The notes under the pieces were generated by a model, which made no database searches, was not told the DNA's origin, and saw nothing but the letters and a program-made list of their open reading frames with translations. Source: Phreatobacter cathodiphilus (lineage in GTDB: Bacteria; Pseudomonadota; Alphaproteobacteria; Rhizobiales; Phreatobacteraceae). From it: a stretch of DNA of 64,000 nucleotides. Below are positions 25,438-35,101 of this stretch, piece after piece. A program made the translations under genes and the position numbers. Numbering within the stretch: the first letter of the stretch is position 1; every line of letters begins with the position of its first letter. Where the stretch lies: assembly GCF_003008515.1 (NCBI RefSeq), contig NZ_CP027668.1:682001-746000 (forward strand). The letters run 5' to 3'.

Positions 25438-28437
25438 ATGTCCGACACGTCCAAGACCTCCGCTGACGCAGCGTCCGAGACCTTCGATTACTCCAAGACC
25501 CTGCTGCTGCCCGAGACGCCCTTTCCGATGCGCGCCGGCCTGCCGGAGAAGGAGCCGCAGATCCTCAAGGCCTGGGAGGAGATGGACCTCTACGGGCGCC
25601 TGCGCCGCGCCGCCCGCGGCCGCCACCGCTTCGTGCTGCACGACGGCCCGCCCTACGCCAACGGCCATCTCCACATCGGCCACGCGCTCAACAAGATCCT
25701 CAAGGACATGGTGACGAAGTCGCAGCAGATGCTGGGCTTCGACAGCGACTACGTGCCGGGCTGGGACTGCCACGGCCTGCCGATCGAGTGGAAGATCGAG
25801 GAGGAGTACCGTTCCAAGGGCAAGAACAAGGACGAGGTGCCGGTCGTCGAGTTCCGCCAGGAATGCCGGGCCTTCGCCACCCACTGGCTGACCGTCCAGC
25901 GCGAGGAGTTCAAGCGGCTCGGCGTCGTCGGCGACTGGGCCAACCCCTACCAGACCATGACCTTCCACGCCGAGGCGCAGATCGCCGAGGAGATCCTGAA
26001 GTTCGCCGCCTCCGGCCAGCTCTACCGCGGGTCCAAGCCGGTCATGTGGTCGGTGGTGGAAAAGACCGCGCTGGCCGAAGCCGAGGTCGAGTATCACGAC
26101 TACCAGAGCGACATGATCTGGGCGGCCTTCCCGGTACGCCAGGTCGGATCGATCGGTGCAGATGCGCGCGCCGTCGCAGATAAGCTCGCGCTGCTCCGCC
26201 ACTCCTCCGTCGTCATCTGGACCACGACGCCCTGGACCATCCCCGGCAACCGGGCGATCTCCTATTCCAGCCGCATCGCCTACGGCCTCTACCGCGTCAT
26301 GGCGGCGCCGGCGGACAACTGGGCGCGCGTCGGCAACACCTACCTGCTCGCGAAGTCCCTGGCCGAAAGCGTCTTCAAGCAGGCCAAGGTCGAGGGCTTC
26401 GAACTCGTCGCCGACGTCTCGGCGGAGGAACTCGCCGGCATCACCTGCGCCCATCCGCTCGCCAATCTCGGCTACGGTTTCGAAGTGCCCCTGCTCGACG
26501 GCGACCACGTGACGGATGACGCCGGTACCGGCTTCGTCCACACCGCGCCCGGCCACGGCCGCGAGGACTTCGACATCTGGATGGCCAACGGCCGCATCCT
26601 CGCCGAGCGCGGCATCGAGACCCGCATCCCCTACACCGTCGACGGCGACGGCCGCTTCACCGCGGAAGCGCCGGGCTTCGAGGGCCGTCAGGTCATCACC
26701 GACAAGGGCGACAAGGGCGACGCCAACCCGGCCGTCATCGAGGCCCTGTCGGCGGCCGGCAACCTCGTCGCGCGCGGTCGCCTGAAGCACCAGTATCCCC
26801 ATTCCTGGCGCTCCAAGAAGCCGGTCATTTTCCGCAACACGCCCCAGTGGTTCATCGCCATGGACAAGCCCTATGCGGACGGCACGACGCTCCGCCAGCG
26901 GGCGCTGAAGGCCATCGGCGAGACCCAGTGGGTGCCGGAATCGGGTGAAAACCGCATCCGCGGCATGATCGAGAACCGGCCGGACTGGGTGGTCTCGCGC
27001 CAGCGCGCCTGGGGCGTGCCCATCGCCGTCTTCGTCCACCGCGACAGCGGCGAGATCCTCAAGGACGAGGCCGTCAACCTGCGCATCGCCGAGGCCTTCC
27101 GTCAGGAGGGCGCCGACGCCTGGTTCAAGGCGGGGGCGAAGGAGCGCTTCCTCGGTCCGCAATACGACGCCGCGGACTGGGACAAGGTCGACGACGTCCT
27201 CGACGTCTGGTTCGATTCCGGCTCCACCCACGCCTTCACCCTGGAGAGCCCGCAGGACTTCCCGAATTTCGAGGGCCTGAAGCGCAAGGTCGACGGCGGC
27301 GCCGACACCGTCATGTATCTGGAGGGCTCCGACCAGCACCGCGGCTGGTTCCATTCCTCCCTGCTGGAGAGCTGCGGCACGCGCGGCCGGGCTCCCTATG
27401 ACGTGGTGCTGACCCACGGCTTCGTGCTCGACGGCGAGGGCCGCAAGATGTCGAAGTCGCTCGGCAACACGGTCGCCCCGCAGGACGTCATCAAGCAGTC
27501 CGGCGCCGACATCCTGCGCCTGTGGGTGGCCGCCTCCGACTATTCGGACGACCTGAGGATCGGCAAGGAGATCCTGCAGACGACGTCGGACGCCTATCGC
27601 AAGCTGCGCAACACCATCCGCTGGATGCTCGGCGCGCTCGCCCATCACGACGGGTCGGCCCTGCCGGCGGCCGTAGCCCTGCCGGAGCTCGAGCGGCTGA
27701 TGCTGCACCGGCTCGCCGACCTGTCGCCGCAGATCCACGAGGCCTACGCCGCATACGACTACAAGAAGGTCTTCGCGCTCCTGACCCAGTTCATGAACGT
27801 CGACCTCTCCGCCTTCTATTTCGACATCCGCAAGGACCGCCTCTACTGCGACCCCGTCTCGTCGCCCGAGCGCAAGGCGACGCTGGCGGTGATCGAGGAG
27901 ATCTTCCGCGCGGTCACGACCTGGCTGGCGCCCATTCTCTCCTTCACGGCGGAAGAGGCCTGGTGGGACCGCTACGGCCGCGACGGCTCGGTCCATCTCG
28001 CCGGCTTTTACGAAGCCGACGCCGCTTGGCGCGATACCGCACTCGAAGAGAAGTGGGAGAAGGTCCGGCGCGTGCGCCGCGCCGTCACCGGCGCCCTGGA
28101 AGTGGAGCGCGCCGCCAAGCGGCTCGGCTCGTCACTGGAGGCCGCCCCCGTCGTGCACATCGCCGAGCCGGACCTGCTGGCGGCCCTGGAAGGCGTCGAC
28201 CTCGCCGAGGTCGCCATCACCTCCGGCATCCGCATCGTCGCGGGCGAGGGGCCTGGCGAGGCCTTCCGGGCCGAGGACATCAGGGGCGTGGCCGTCGTCC
28301 CCGCCAAGGCGGGCGGCGTCAAATGCGCCCGGTCGTGGAAATATTTCGAACCCGCCACCGCCGATCCCGATTTCCCCGACATCACGCCGCGCGATGCCGC
28401 GGCGATGCGCGAGTGGAAGCAGCGCCACGCCATGTGA
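25438..28437 (+). CDS. ileS: Isoleucyl-tRNA synthetase
   Basis: IleS charges tRNA-Ile and edits valine. The 999-residue protein has the class I motifs [15 protein letters not shown] (HIGH at about 79-82) and [10 protein letters not shown] (KMSKS at about 670-674). The CP1 editing domain includes [12 protein letters not shown] and [20 protein letters not shown]. The C-terminal part ([13 protein letters not shown]) has only one clear zinc-site Cys. Length fits the bacterial type. Unlike in many relatives, lspA does not follow. No T-box-like leader was seen in the 202-base gap upstream. Confidence 0.98.
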   Translation: MSDTSKTSADAASETFDYSKTLLLPETPFPMRAGLPEKEPQILKAWEEMDLYGRLRRAARGRHRFVLHDGPPYANGHLHIGHALNKILKDMVTKSQQMLGFDSDYVPGWDCHGLPIEWKIEEEYRSKGKNKDEVPVVEFRQECRAFATHWLTVQREEFKRLGVVGDWANPYQTMTFHAEAQIAEEILKFAASGQLYRGSKPVMWSVVEKTALAEAEVEYHDYQSDMIWAAFPVRQVGSIGADARAVADKLALLRHSSVVIWTTTPWTIPGNRAISYSSRIAYGLYRVMAAPADNWARVGNTYLLAKSLAESVFKQAKVEGFELVADVSAEELAGITCAHPLANLGYGFEVPLLDGDHVTDDAGTGFVHTAPGHGREDFDIWMANGRILAERGIETRIPYTVDGDGRFTAEAPGFEGRQVITDKGDKGDANPAVIEALSAAGNLVARGRLKHQYPHSWRSKKPVIFRNTPQWFIAMDKPYADGTTLRQRALKAIGETQWVPESGENRIRGMIENRPDWVVSRQRAWGVPIAVFVHRDSGEILKDEAVNLRIAEAFRQEGADAWFKAGAKERFLGPQYDAADWDKVDDVLDVWFDSGSTHAFTLESPQDFPNFEGLKRKVDGGADTVMYLEGSDQHRGWFHSSLLESCGTRGRAPYDVVLTHGFVLDGEGRKMSKSLGNTVAPQDVIKQSGADILRLWVAASDYSDDLRIGKEILQTTSDAYRKLRNTIRWMLGALAHHDGSALPAAVALPELERLMLHRLADLSPQIHEAYAAYDYKKVFALLTQFMNVDLSAFYFDIRKDRLYCDPVSSPERKATLAVIEEIFRAVTTWLAPILSFTAEEAWWDRYGRDGSVHLAGFYEADAAWRDTALEEKWEKVRRVRRAVTGALEVERAAKRLGSSLEAAPVVHIAEPDLLAALEGVDLAEVAITSGIRIVAGEGPGEAFRAEDIRGVAVVPAKAGGVKCARSWKYFEPATADPDFPDITPRDAAAMREWKQRHAM

Positions 28438-28619
28438 CCAGCCGGTGGCGGGGAACCTCCGCTCCGCTCACGCGTCTGACAGTCAGCCCCGCGGACGGCC
28501 GCCCGTCCGTGGAGGGCTGCCCGCGGTACTTTCCCTTAAGCGGAAACACGTGGGGGCAAAGCCCGATCCCCATCCGGGCCGGGTATGCGATCATGGCGAA
28601 TCACCAGCAGGGACGGGTC

Positions 28620-28907
28620 ATGGCCCCATCCGCCGACACCAATGACGACGGAATGAGCCGCAGCGGGGACGCAACGCGCTATGCCGTCGTGTCCTTCGTC
28701 CAGAAGGGGTCGCGCATGGTGGCGGAAGACATCCACTACCTCGACACCTATCCGCAGGCGCAGGCCGTGGCAAAATTCGTCTCGTCGCGGCGGCCGGGCG
28801 TTCTCGTCCTGTCGGTGTCGCCTGCGCCCGAGGGCGAGGATCCCGAGATCGTCGTCCTGGACCAGGTCGGCGCCGGACTGGCGAGCGCGACCGCTACGGT
28901 GCATTAG
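28620..28907 (+). CDS. Small hypothetical protein (95 aa)
   Basis: The ATG at 28620 is preceded by CAGGGACGGGTC, the best ribosome-binding candidate; an upstream in-frame ATG at 28593 would add nine residues. The product starts MAPSADTNDDGMSRSGDATR. The core YAVVSFVQKGSRMVAEDIHYLDTYPQAQAV looks like a small alpha/beta fold, followed by GVLVLSVSPAPEGEDPEIVV. No signal peptide or known domain is seen. It is convergent with the cold-shock gene. Confidence 0.6.
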   Translation: MAPSADTNDDGMSRSGDATRYAVVSFVQKGSRMVAEDIHYLDTYPQAQAVAKFVSSRRPGVLVLSVSPAPEGEDPEIVVLDQVGAGLASATATVH

Positions 28908-28995
28908 AAAAAGGCTGCGCGGCGCCGCGGACGGCACCACGATTGACGTCCATCAAGGCCGGACCGCGGGGCCAGCCTCGTCGCCTTCGGCGAAA

Positions 28996-29205
28996 TCAGG
29001 CCAGCTTCAGCTGATCGGCCGACTGCTTGCCGGTGCGGCGGTCGGTGGCCAGCTCATACGACACCTGCTCGCCCTCACGCAGGTCGTTCAGACCGGCGCG
29101 CTGCACGGCGGAGATGTGGACGAAAACGTCCTTTCCGCCGTCGGACGGCTGGATGAAGCCGTAGCCCTTCTGGGGGTTGAACCACTTAACGGTCCCGGTC
29201 GCCAT
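28996..29205 (-). CDS. Cold-shock-domain protein (CspA family)
   Basis: The 69-residue cold-shock domain binds single-stranded RNA/DNA and melts RNA structure. RNP1 (KGYGFIQP) and RNP2 (DVFVHISAV) are intact, and the start [17 protein letters not shown] is typical of the alphaproteobacterial type. It lies 36 bases downstream of a DEAD-box helicase gene on the same strand, so the two are probably coexpressed. Which Csp paralog this is cannot be told. Confidence 0.97.
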   Translation of the reverse strand: MATGTVKWFNPQKGYGFIQPSDGGKDVFVHISAVQRAGLNDLREGEQVSYELATDRRTGKQSADQLKLA

Positions 29206-29241
29206 GGAATGCTCCTCGATGTTTGGCGGTGGAGGGATTTG

Positions 29242-30450
29242 TCAGGCAGCCCGTCGCCGGGGCTGCGGACGCCTGGCAGGCGCCGGCGGCGGGCGGGTAT
29301 CGCCACGTGCCGAGGCCTGGATGGGAGACCCGGCGACGGCGAGGCGCACGCGGGTCAGCTTTTCGATGGCGGCGAGATGGCCGCGCTCGCTGGGGTCGCA
29401 GAAGGCGAGGGCGATGCCCGTCCGGCCAGCCCGGCCGGTGCGGCCGATGCGGTGGACGTAGCTCTCCGGCTCGTTCGGCAGGTCGAAGTTGATGACGTGC
29501 GTCACCTCGGCCACGTCGATGCCGCGGGCGAAGAGGTCGGTCGCCACCAGGATGCGGCACTCGCCGGCCTTGAAGGCGGCGAGGGCCCGCTGGCGGGCGT
29601 TCTGGCTCTTGTTGCCGTGGATGGCGTCGGCCGAGAAACCCGACTTCAGGAGCTGGCCGGCGAGCCGGTTGGCGCCGTGCTTGGTGCGGGTGAAGACGAC
29701 GACGCGGGCGAGGGCCGGGTCGGTCAGGAGCTTCTCGAGCAGACTGCGCTTGTCAGCGGTGCCGACGTGATAGACGTGCTGCTCGATCGCCTCCACCGTG
29801 ACGGTCTCGGGCGTCACCTCGACGCGCATCGGCTCCCACAGCATGTCGCGGGCGAGCTTGGCGACCTCGGTCGGCATGGTCGCGGAGAACAGCATGGACT
29901 GCCGCTGGTCCGGCAGCTTGGCGATGATCTTCTTCACGTCGCGGATGAAGCCCATGTCGAGCATGCGGTCCGCCTCGTCGAGGACGAGGTGGGTCACCGT
30001 GTCGAGGCGCACCAGGCCCTGGTTCATCAGGTCGATGAGGCGGCCGGGGGTGGCGACGAGGATATCGATCCCGCGGGCCAGCGCATCGGCCTGCGGCTTC
30101 TGGCCGACGCCGCCGAAGATGACGGTGTGGCGCAGCTTCAGGTTCTTCGACAGACGGGCGACGCTCTCGGAGATCTGCAGGGCGAGTTCGCGCGTCGGGG
30201 CGAGGACGAGGGCGCGCACGCCCTTGGCCGGCGGCCGCACCAGGTCTTCCGACAGGTGCTGCAGGATCGGCAGCGCGAAGGCCGCCGTTTTGCCGGTTCC
30301 GGTCTGGGCGATGCCGATCAGGTCGTGATCGTCCAGCAGGTGCGGGATGGCCTTGGCCTGGATGGGCGTCGGGGTGGCGTAGCCGGCTTCGTGCAGGGAA
30401 CGCAGGAGGGGCTCGGCGAGGCCGAGGTCCGCAAAAGTTCGATTGTTCAA
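29242..30450 (-). CDS. DEAD-box ATP-dependent RNA helicase (RhlE-like)
   Basis: This is an RNA helicase of the RhlE/DeaD group. Motifs are the Q motif (PTPIQ, Gln at about 31), AQTGTGKT (48-55), [29 protein letters not shown], and [11 protein letters not shown] in the second RecA lobe. A short Arg/Pro-rich tail ([16 protein letters not shown]) completes about 402 residues. I take the TTG at 30450, giving [11 protein letters not shown], because family similarity starts there; a GTG at 30510 would add 20 poorly coding residues. No strong Shine-Dalgarno is evident. A run of seven T (kinase strand sense) precedes the start. Confidence 0.93.
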   Translation of the reverse strand: MNNRTFADLGLAEPLLRSLHEAGYATPTPIQAKAIPHLLDDHDLIGIAQTGTGKTAAFALPILQHLSEDLVRPPAKGVRALVLAPTRELALQISESVARLSKNLKLRHTVIFGGVGQKPQADALARGIDILVATPGRLIDLMNQGLVRLDTVTHLVLDEADRMLDMGFIRDVKKIIAKLPDQRQSMLFSATMPTEVAKLARDMLWEPMRVEVTPETVTVEAIEQHVYHVGTADKRSLLEKLLTDPALARVVVFTRTKHGANRLAGQLLKSGFSADAIHGNKSQNARQRALAAFKAGECRILVATDLFARGIDVAEVTHVINFDLPNEPESYVHRIGRTGRAGRTGIALAFCDPSERGHLAAIEKLTRVRLAVAGSPIQASARGDTRPPPAPARRPQPRRRAA

Positions 30451-30959
30451 GAAAAAAAGTCTTTCAAGCCTACCGGAAACGCGCTGTCGCGTCCTCCAGG
30501 TCAAAGTCACGAACCGCGCGCCGGGCGGCCCAGACGAAATTGTCGCACCGGATCTCCGGTTGTCGACGCCTGGTTACTCACAAAGGCGGCGCAGCGCAGT
30601 CACGACGATGGTGATCCAAGGATGGGGCAGGTTTCCGCATTCGTCAAGCCCGGTTGCAAAAAATAGGTCTATGGGGGCGATGAATAGTGCCAAGTCTTAC
30701 GCAATTCTTCTTTTGAACCTGTTGAATTCGGCAAAATTATTCCAAGCAGTAGAACAGCCGGGGGAGCATGTCCCGCGTGCGGCGCAGGCCGGGCCCGCCC
30801 GCGGTGGTTTGCCACACGACGCCGTGGCGGGGTCCGGTACGGGCGTCTCGACCGTGCGGCCGATTGCCGAGGCTCCCGCCGCCGACTACTGATGACCGCG
30901 AGGCGCCGACGGCCCCGCGCATCCGCGCCGCCGATGGGCGCGACCGAGGAGGTCCATCC
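30451..30959. other. 509-base intergenic region between helicase and oxidoreductase genes
   Basis: This is the longest gene-poor stretch in the window and includes an unusually A/T-rich patch (about 30650-30760). It must hold the promoters of the divergent helicase-csp and oxidoreductase genes. Cold-shock transcripts often have long structured leaders, which would fit. A 70-codon frame (30680-30892, plus) with GGGGG before its ATG is possible but unproven. No RNA gene or repeat recognised. Confidence 0.5.
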
Positions 30960-31976
30960 ATGCCGACGACCAGCCGCCAGATCCTGCTCGCCAGCCGCCC
31001 GCACGGCGAGCCGACCGCCGCCAATTTCTCCATCGCCGAGACGGCGCTGGCGGAGCCGGGGCCCGACCAGGTCCTGCTGAAGATCCGCTATCTCTCGCTC
31101 GACCCCTATATGCGCGGACGCATGAACGACGCCAAGTCCTATGCCGCGCCGGTGCCGGTCGGCGGCGTCATGGAAGGCGGCACGGTGGCCGAGGTCGTCG
31201 CCTCGAACAGCGACCGCTTCCGCCCCGGCGACATCGTCCTGTCCCATTCCGGCTGGCAGAGCCACGCCGTCGCCGATGCCAAGGACCTGCGCAAGGTGGA
31301 CCCCACCGCGGCTCCGATCTCCACCGCCGTCGGTGTGCTCGGCATGCCCGGCATGACCGCCTATACCGGCCTCCTCACCATCGGCCAGCCGAAGCCGGGG
31401 GAGACCGTCGTCGTCGCCGCGGCCACCGGCCCGGTCGGCTCGGCCGTCGGCCAGATCGCCAAGATCAAGGGCGCCCGCGCGGTGGGCATCGCCGGCGGCG
31501 CCGACAAGGTCCGGGCCCTCACCGAGGAGTTCGGCTTCGACGTCGCCCTCGACCATCGCTCGCCGACCTTCGCGGCCGACCTCAAGGCGGCCTGCCCGGA
31601 CGGCATCGACGTCTATTTCGAGAATGTCGGCGGCCACGTCTTCGACGCGGTCTTCCCGCTGCTCAACTTCTTCGCCCGCATCCCGGTCTGCGGTCTCATC
31701 GCCCAGTACAATGCGACCTCGCTGCCCGACGGGCCGGACCGCCTGCCGCTCTTGATGCGCGACGTGCTGACGAAGCGCCTGAACTTCCGCGGCTTCATCG
31801 TCCGCGACTTCGCCGACCAGTCCAAGGCGTTCTTCACTGACATGAGCCGCTGGATCGCCGAGGGCAAGGTCAAGTATCGCGAGGACGTCGTCGAGGGGCT
31901 CGACAAGGCGCCGGAGGCCTTCATCGGCCTCCTCAAGGGCAAGAACTTCGGCAAGCTGGTGGTGAAGGTCGCCTGA
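30960..31976 (+). CDS. NADP-dependent medium-chain oxidoreductase (zinc-free, CurA/leukotriene-type)
   Basis: The 338-residue protein belongs to the zinc-independent MDR family that reduces activated double bonds of enones and alkenals. LSLDPYMRGRMND near residue 50 and AATGPVGSAVGQIAKIKGAR (nucleotide-binding loop) are diagnostic, as are YFENVGGHVFDAVFPLLN and CGLIAQYN. The ATG at 30960 follows GGAGG. It is monocistronic, convergent with the class V aminotransferase. Substrate is unknown. Confidence 0.94.
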   Translation: MPTTSRQILLASRPHGEPTAANFSIAETALAEPGPDQVLLKIRYLSLDPYMRGRMNDAKSYAAPVPVGGVMEGGTVAEVVASNSDRFRPGDIVLSHSGWQSHAVADAKDLRKVDPTAAPISTAVGVLGMPGMTAYTGLLTIGQPKPGETVVVAAATGPVGSAVGQIAKIKGARAVGIAGGADKVRALTEEFGFDVALDHRSPTFAADLKAACPDGIDVYFENVGGHVFDAVFPLLNFFARIPVCGLIAQYNATSLPDGPDRLPLLMRDVLTKRLNFRGFIVRDFADQSKAFFTDMSRWIAEGKVKYREDVVEGLDKAPEAFIGLLKGKNFGKLVVKVA

Positions 31977-31986
31977 GGCGCGACGC

Positions 31987-32010
31987 CCGCGCCGGCTCAG
32001 GCCGGCGCGG
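31987..32010. terminator. Strong hairpin at the convergent oxidoreductase/aminotransferase ends
   Basis: CCGCGCCGGC (31987-31996) pairs perfectly with GCCGGCGCGG (32001-32010) around a TCAG loop. The minus-strand stop codon of the aminotransferase (31997-31999) sits in the loop, 11 bases beyond the oxidoreductase stop. Likely a bidirectional terminator. Confidence 0.6.
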
Positions 32011-33244
32011 TGGCGAGGGCGAGGGTCGTCTCCGCCACGCCCTTGTCCGCAGGCCGGGATGGCAGGCCGGCGCCCTTGGCGAGGGAGGCGACCGCCGCGG
32101 CGACGCCGCCTTCGCCGTGGGGGATGTCGAGGGCCTGCAGCGCCATCTCGATCGCCGAGAGGGTGCCGAGCACCATGGGCGCGTTGACATGGCCCATATG
32201 GGCGATGCGGAAGGCGCGACCGGCGAGGTCGCCGATGGCCGAGCCCAGCGTCACGCCGCAGATCTGCTGGGCATAGGCCGAGATCGCTCCGGCATCGGCG
32301 CCGTTGACGACGACCGGCGTCACCGAGGGCGACCGGTGGGCGGGATCGATGATGTTGCAGGAGACGACCTGCCCCTCCGCCCATTTGCCGATGGCCGCAT
32401 GGGTCGCCTCGGCGAGCAGGGCGTGGCGCTTCCACACCGCAGGCAGGCCCTCCTCCATGATCATGTCGAGGGCGGCGCGCAGCGCGAAGAGCAGGTGCTC
32501 CGGCGGGGTGCCGCAGTACTTCATGTAATGCTCGGCCCCCTGGCGGGCGGTCCAGTCCCAGTAGAGCGTCTTCATGTCGGCTTTCGCATGGGCCTTGTGC
32601 GCCTTGTCGTTGGCGGCGACGAAGGCGAGGCCGGGCGGGGTCATCAGGCCCTTCTGCGAGGCCGACATGGCGACGTCGACGCCCCAGGCGTCCATCTCGA
32701 AGTTCATGCAGGCGAGCGAGGCGACGCCGTCCACCATGAACAGGGCGGGATGGCCGGCGGCGTCGATGGCCCGGCGCACGGCCTGCACGTCGTTGGCGAC
32801 GCCCGAGGCCGTGTCGACCTGGACCATGAGGATGGCCTTGATCGCGTGGTCGCGGTCGAGCCTGAGCCGCGCCTCGACCGTCGCCGGATCGATGGCGGCG
32901 CGCCAGGAGCCTTCGAGCACCTCGACGTCGGCGCCCATGAAGGCGGCCATCTGGCCCCAGCCCACCGCGAAGCGGCCGCTGGCGAGGACGAGCACCTTGT
33001 CGCCGCGCGACAGCACGTTGGAGATCGCCGCCTCCCAGCCGCCATGGCCGTTGGCGGCGTAGATGTAGGTGCGCGCCGTGGTGGCGAAGACGCGCTTCAG
33101 GTCCGCGAGCAGGCTGTCGGTGAGTGCCACCATCGGGCCCGAATAGATCTCCTCGGCCGGGCGCATCATGGCCTGCAGCACGCGGTCGGGAATGTTGGTC
33201 GGGCCGGGAATGGCGAGAAGGCTGCGGCCGTTGGCGACGCTCAT
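31997..33244 (-). CDS. Class V aminotransferase (serine/alanine--glyoxylate type)
   Basis: This is a PLP enzyme of the alanine-glyoxylate / serine-glyoxylate aminotransferase family, 415 residues. Key segments are IPGPTNIPDRVLQAMMRP, ANGHGGWEAAISNVLSRGD, FMVDGVASLACMNFEMD and AMSASQKGLMTPPGLAF (PLP Lys at about 198). Serine-glyoxylate aminotransferase serves glyoxylate and one-carbon metabolism, which would fit with the gcv operon elsewhere in the window. Which amino donor is used cannot be told. Monocistronic. Confidence 0.92.
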   Translation of the reverse strand: MSVANGRSLLAIPGPTNIPDRVLQAMMRPAEEIYSGPMVALTDSLLADLKRVFATTARTYIYAANGHGGWEAAISNVLSRGDKVLVLASGRFAVGWGQMAAFMGADVEVLEGSWRAAIDPATVEARLRLDRDHAIKAILMVQVDTASGVANDVQAVRRAIDAAGHPALFMVDGVASLACMNFEMDAWGVDVAMSASQKGLMTPPGLAFVAANDKAHKAHAKADMKTLYWDWTARQGAEHYMKYCGTPPEHLLFALRAALDMIMEEGLPAVWKRHALLAEATHAAIGKWAEGQVVSCNIIDPAHRSPSVTPVVVNGADAGAISAYAQQICGVTLGSAIGDLAGRAFRIAHMGHVNAPMVLGTLSAIEMALQALDIPHGEGGVAAAVASLAKGAGLPSRPADKGVAETTLALATAPA

Positions 33245-33355
33245 GGATGGTCCTTTGCCGGGATCAGCGGAAATCCTGTCGCAAATGGCCTAGACGGCGG
33301 CGCGGCGGCGGGCAAGAGCCGCGGCGGCGGAACTGCCGCGCGCCTCGCCGCCCGG

Positions 33356-34393
33356 TCAGAGCACCAGAATGCCGGCCGTCACCAGCGCCAGGATGACGAG
33401 CGTGGCGCCGAGGAAGACGGCCACGTGCCGCCAGCCGATGGTCAGGATGGCGGTGAGCGACGTGCCGAGGCCGAGCGCGGCGATGGCGATGAGCAGGCCG
33501 GCATTGGAGAGCTGGACGAGCCAGGGCTTCACCGCGGCATAGGGGGCCGCCAGCGCCGGCACCGACGGCAGGATCGAATTGACCACCACCAGGGCGAGGA
33601 AGACCAGCGCGAAGACGGGCACCGGCACCCGCGCCTCGCCCGCCGCCCCGCCGCGCCTTGCGAACCACCAGCCGATGGCGAGGACCACCGGCAGCAGCAG
33701 GAAGACCCGGAACAGCTTCACCACGACGGCGGTGTTGCCCACCGGCTCCGAGACGGCATAGCCGGCGCCCACCACCTGGGCCATGTCGTGGATGGTGGCG
33801 CCGAGGAGGATACCCGTCTGCGTCGCATCGAAGCCGAGCGCCACGGCGAGCGGCGGATAGGCGAGCATGACCAGCGTCGACAGGGCGTTGGCAGCGACCA
33901 CGGTGAAGGCCGTATCGGCGGCCTTGGCTGGATAGTTCGGCACGACGGTGGTGGTGGCGAGCGTCGCCGAGGCGCCGCAGACCGCCGTCGCCGCGCCGGC
34001 GAGCGCGCCGTAACCGTCGGCGACGCCGAGGCGGCGCGCCAGCCAGACGGCGCCGGCGATGGTCGCCGCCATCGACCCCACCACCAGCACCAGCGTGCCG
34101 AGGCCGAGGCCGACGATGTCGCCGAAGGCGATGCGCAGCCCCAGCAGCGCGATGGCCCAGCGCAGCAGCTTCTTCACCGCGAAGGTGAGCCCCGGCTCGA
34201 AGACCGGCCGTGCCGCAAGGGGATGCAGTACGATGCCGATGACGAGGGCGATGACCATGACCGGAAGCGCCAGCCGGCCGCCGGTCGCCTGGCCCAGCAG
34301 CGGCTCGGCGAGGACGGCCGCCACCCCGACGCCCGCCGCCAGCACGAAGCCCGGCATCAGCAGGCGCGGCATCGCCATGGCTTGGACGGTCAT
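33356..34393 (-). CDS. YeiH/UPF0324 family putative sulfate exporter
   Basis: The 345-residue polytopic membrane protein of the Cons_hypoth698 (YeiH, 'putative sulfate exporter') family has about ten hydrophobic segments. Signature stretches are CGASATLATTTVVPNYPAK, LLGATIHDMAQVVGAGYAVS and NAGLLIAIAALGLGTSL. The ATG at 34393 overlaps the stop of the upstream GNAT gene (ATGA), showing translational coupling. Transport substrate has not been settled for this family. Confidence 0.92.
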   Translation of the reverse strand: MTVQAMAMPRLLMPGFVLAAGVGVAAVLAEPLLGQATGGRLALPVMVIALVIGIVLHPLAARPVFEPGLTFAVKKLLRWAIALLGLRIAFGDIVGLGLGTLVLVVGSMAATIAGAVWLARRLGVADGYGALAGAATAVCGASATLATTTVVPNYPAKAADTAFTVVAANALSTLVMLAYPPLAVALGFDATQTGILLGATIHDMAQVVGAGYAVSEPVGNTAVVVKLFRVFLLLPVVLAIGWWFARRGGAAGEARVPVPVFALVFLALVVVNSILPSVPALAAPYAAVKPWLVQLSNAGLLIAIAALGLGTSLTAILTIGWRHVAVFLGATLVILALVTAGILVL

Positions 34394-34902
34394 GCAGGTC
34401 CCCCGGAGGCCAGCGCGAAGATGGCGAGGCGCGCGTGACCGGTGTCGCGGATCTCGCGCAGCGCGAACCCCAGATCGACCAGAATCTGCCTGGAGACAAG
34501 ATTGTTTTCGCGCGTCACCGCCATGACAGGATGAATGTTCTGCTGTTCCGCGAATTTGAGAACGGCTATTGCGCCTTCCTTGGTGTAGCCCCGGCTGCGG
34601 TGCTCGGGCATCACCGCGTAGCGCATCGCCACGCCGACGCCCTCGTCGTGGTCCCACAGCCCGACGATGCCGACGAAGGCGCCGTCCTCCCGCCGCCGCA
34701 TCACGAAGACGCCGTAGCCACGGCTGTCCCAGGTAGCCCGATAGGTGTCGAGCTGGGCGCGCGTTTCGGCCTCGGTCAGCACGCCATGTTTCAGCTTGCC
34801 GCCGACCTCGGGGTGGGCGGTGAGACGGCAGAGGTCGGCGAAGTCGGTCTCGGCCACGGGCGCGAGGCGGAGGCGGTCGGTGTCCAGGCTCTCGGGGTTC
34901 AC
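34390..34902 (-). CDS. GNAT-family N-acetyltransferase (RimJ/RimL-like)
   Basis: The 170-residue GNAT protein reads LDTDRLRLAPVAETDFADLC at the start, VGLWDHDEGVGVAMRYAVMP, then the acetyl-CoA loop EHRSRGYTKEGAIAVLKFA and NLVSRQILVDLGF near the C terminus. I choose the GTG at 34902 because a strong GAGGAGAC lies 8 bases upstream; in-frame ATGs further out (for example 34938) lack such a site. The substrate is unknown. It is coupled by overlap to the YeiH-type gene. Confidence 0.88.
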   Translation of the reverse strand: MNPESLDTDRLRLAPVAETDFADLCRLTAHPEVGGKLKHGVLTEAETRAQLDTYRATWDSRGYGVFVMRRREDGAFVGIVGLWDHDEGVGVAMRYAVMPEHRSRGYTKEGAIAVLKFAEQQNIHPVMAVTRENNLVSRQILVDLGFALREIRDTGHARLAIFALASGGPA

Positions 34903-35101
34903 GCGGCTTGTCTCCTCGTCCGGCGAGGGCCGGTCCATCTGCGCTTGTATATCGCCACCGCCCGTGGCGTCAGCCGCGCGAACGTCAGGGGGGGCCGGCG
35001 ATTTCAGCCCTCCCGGCAGCGACCGGCGCCCCTCCGTTCCGGCGGGTTGACGCTGGCCGACCAACCGGGCGACATCGGGGGCCACGATTGAGATCCCCTT
35101 C

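Noticed and set aside
25009-27996. 995-codon minus-strand open frame opposite ileS
   Set aside because: Entirely antisense to ileS, which has all synthetase motifs.
30451-30510. N-terminal extension of the helicase from a GTG at 30510
   Set aside because: The extra 20 residues ([20 protein letters not shown]) lack family similarity; conserved sequence begins at the TTG.
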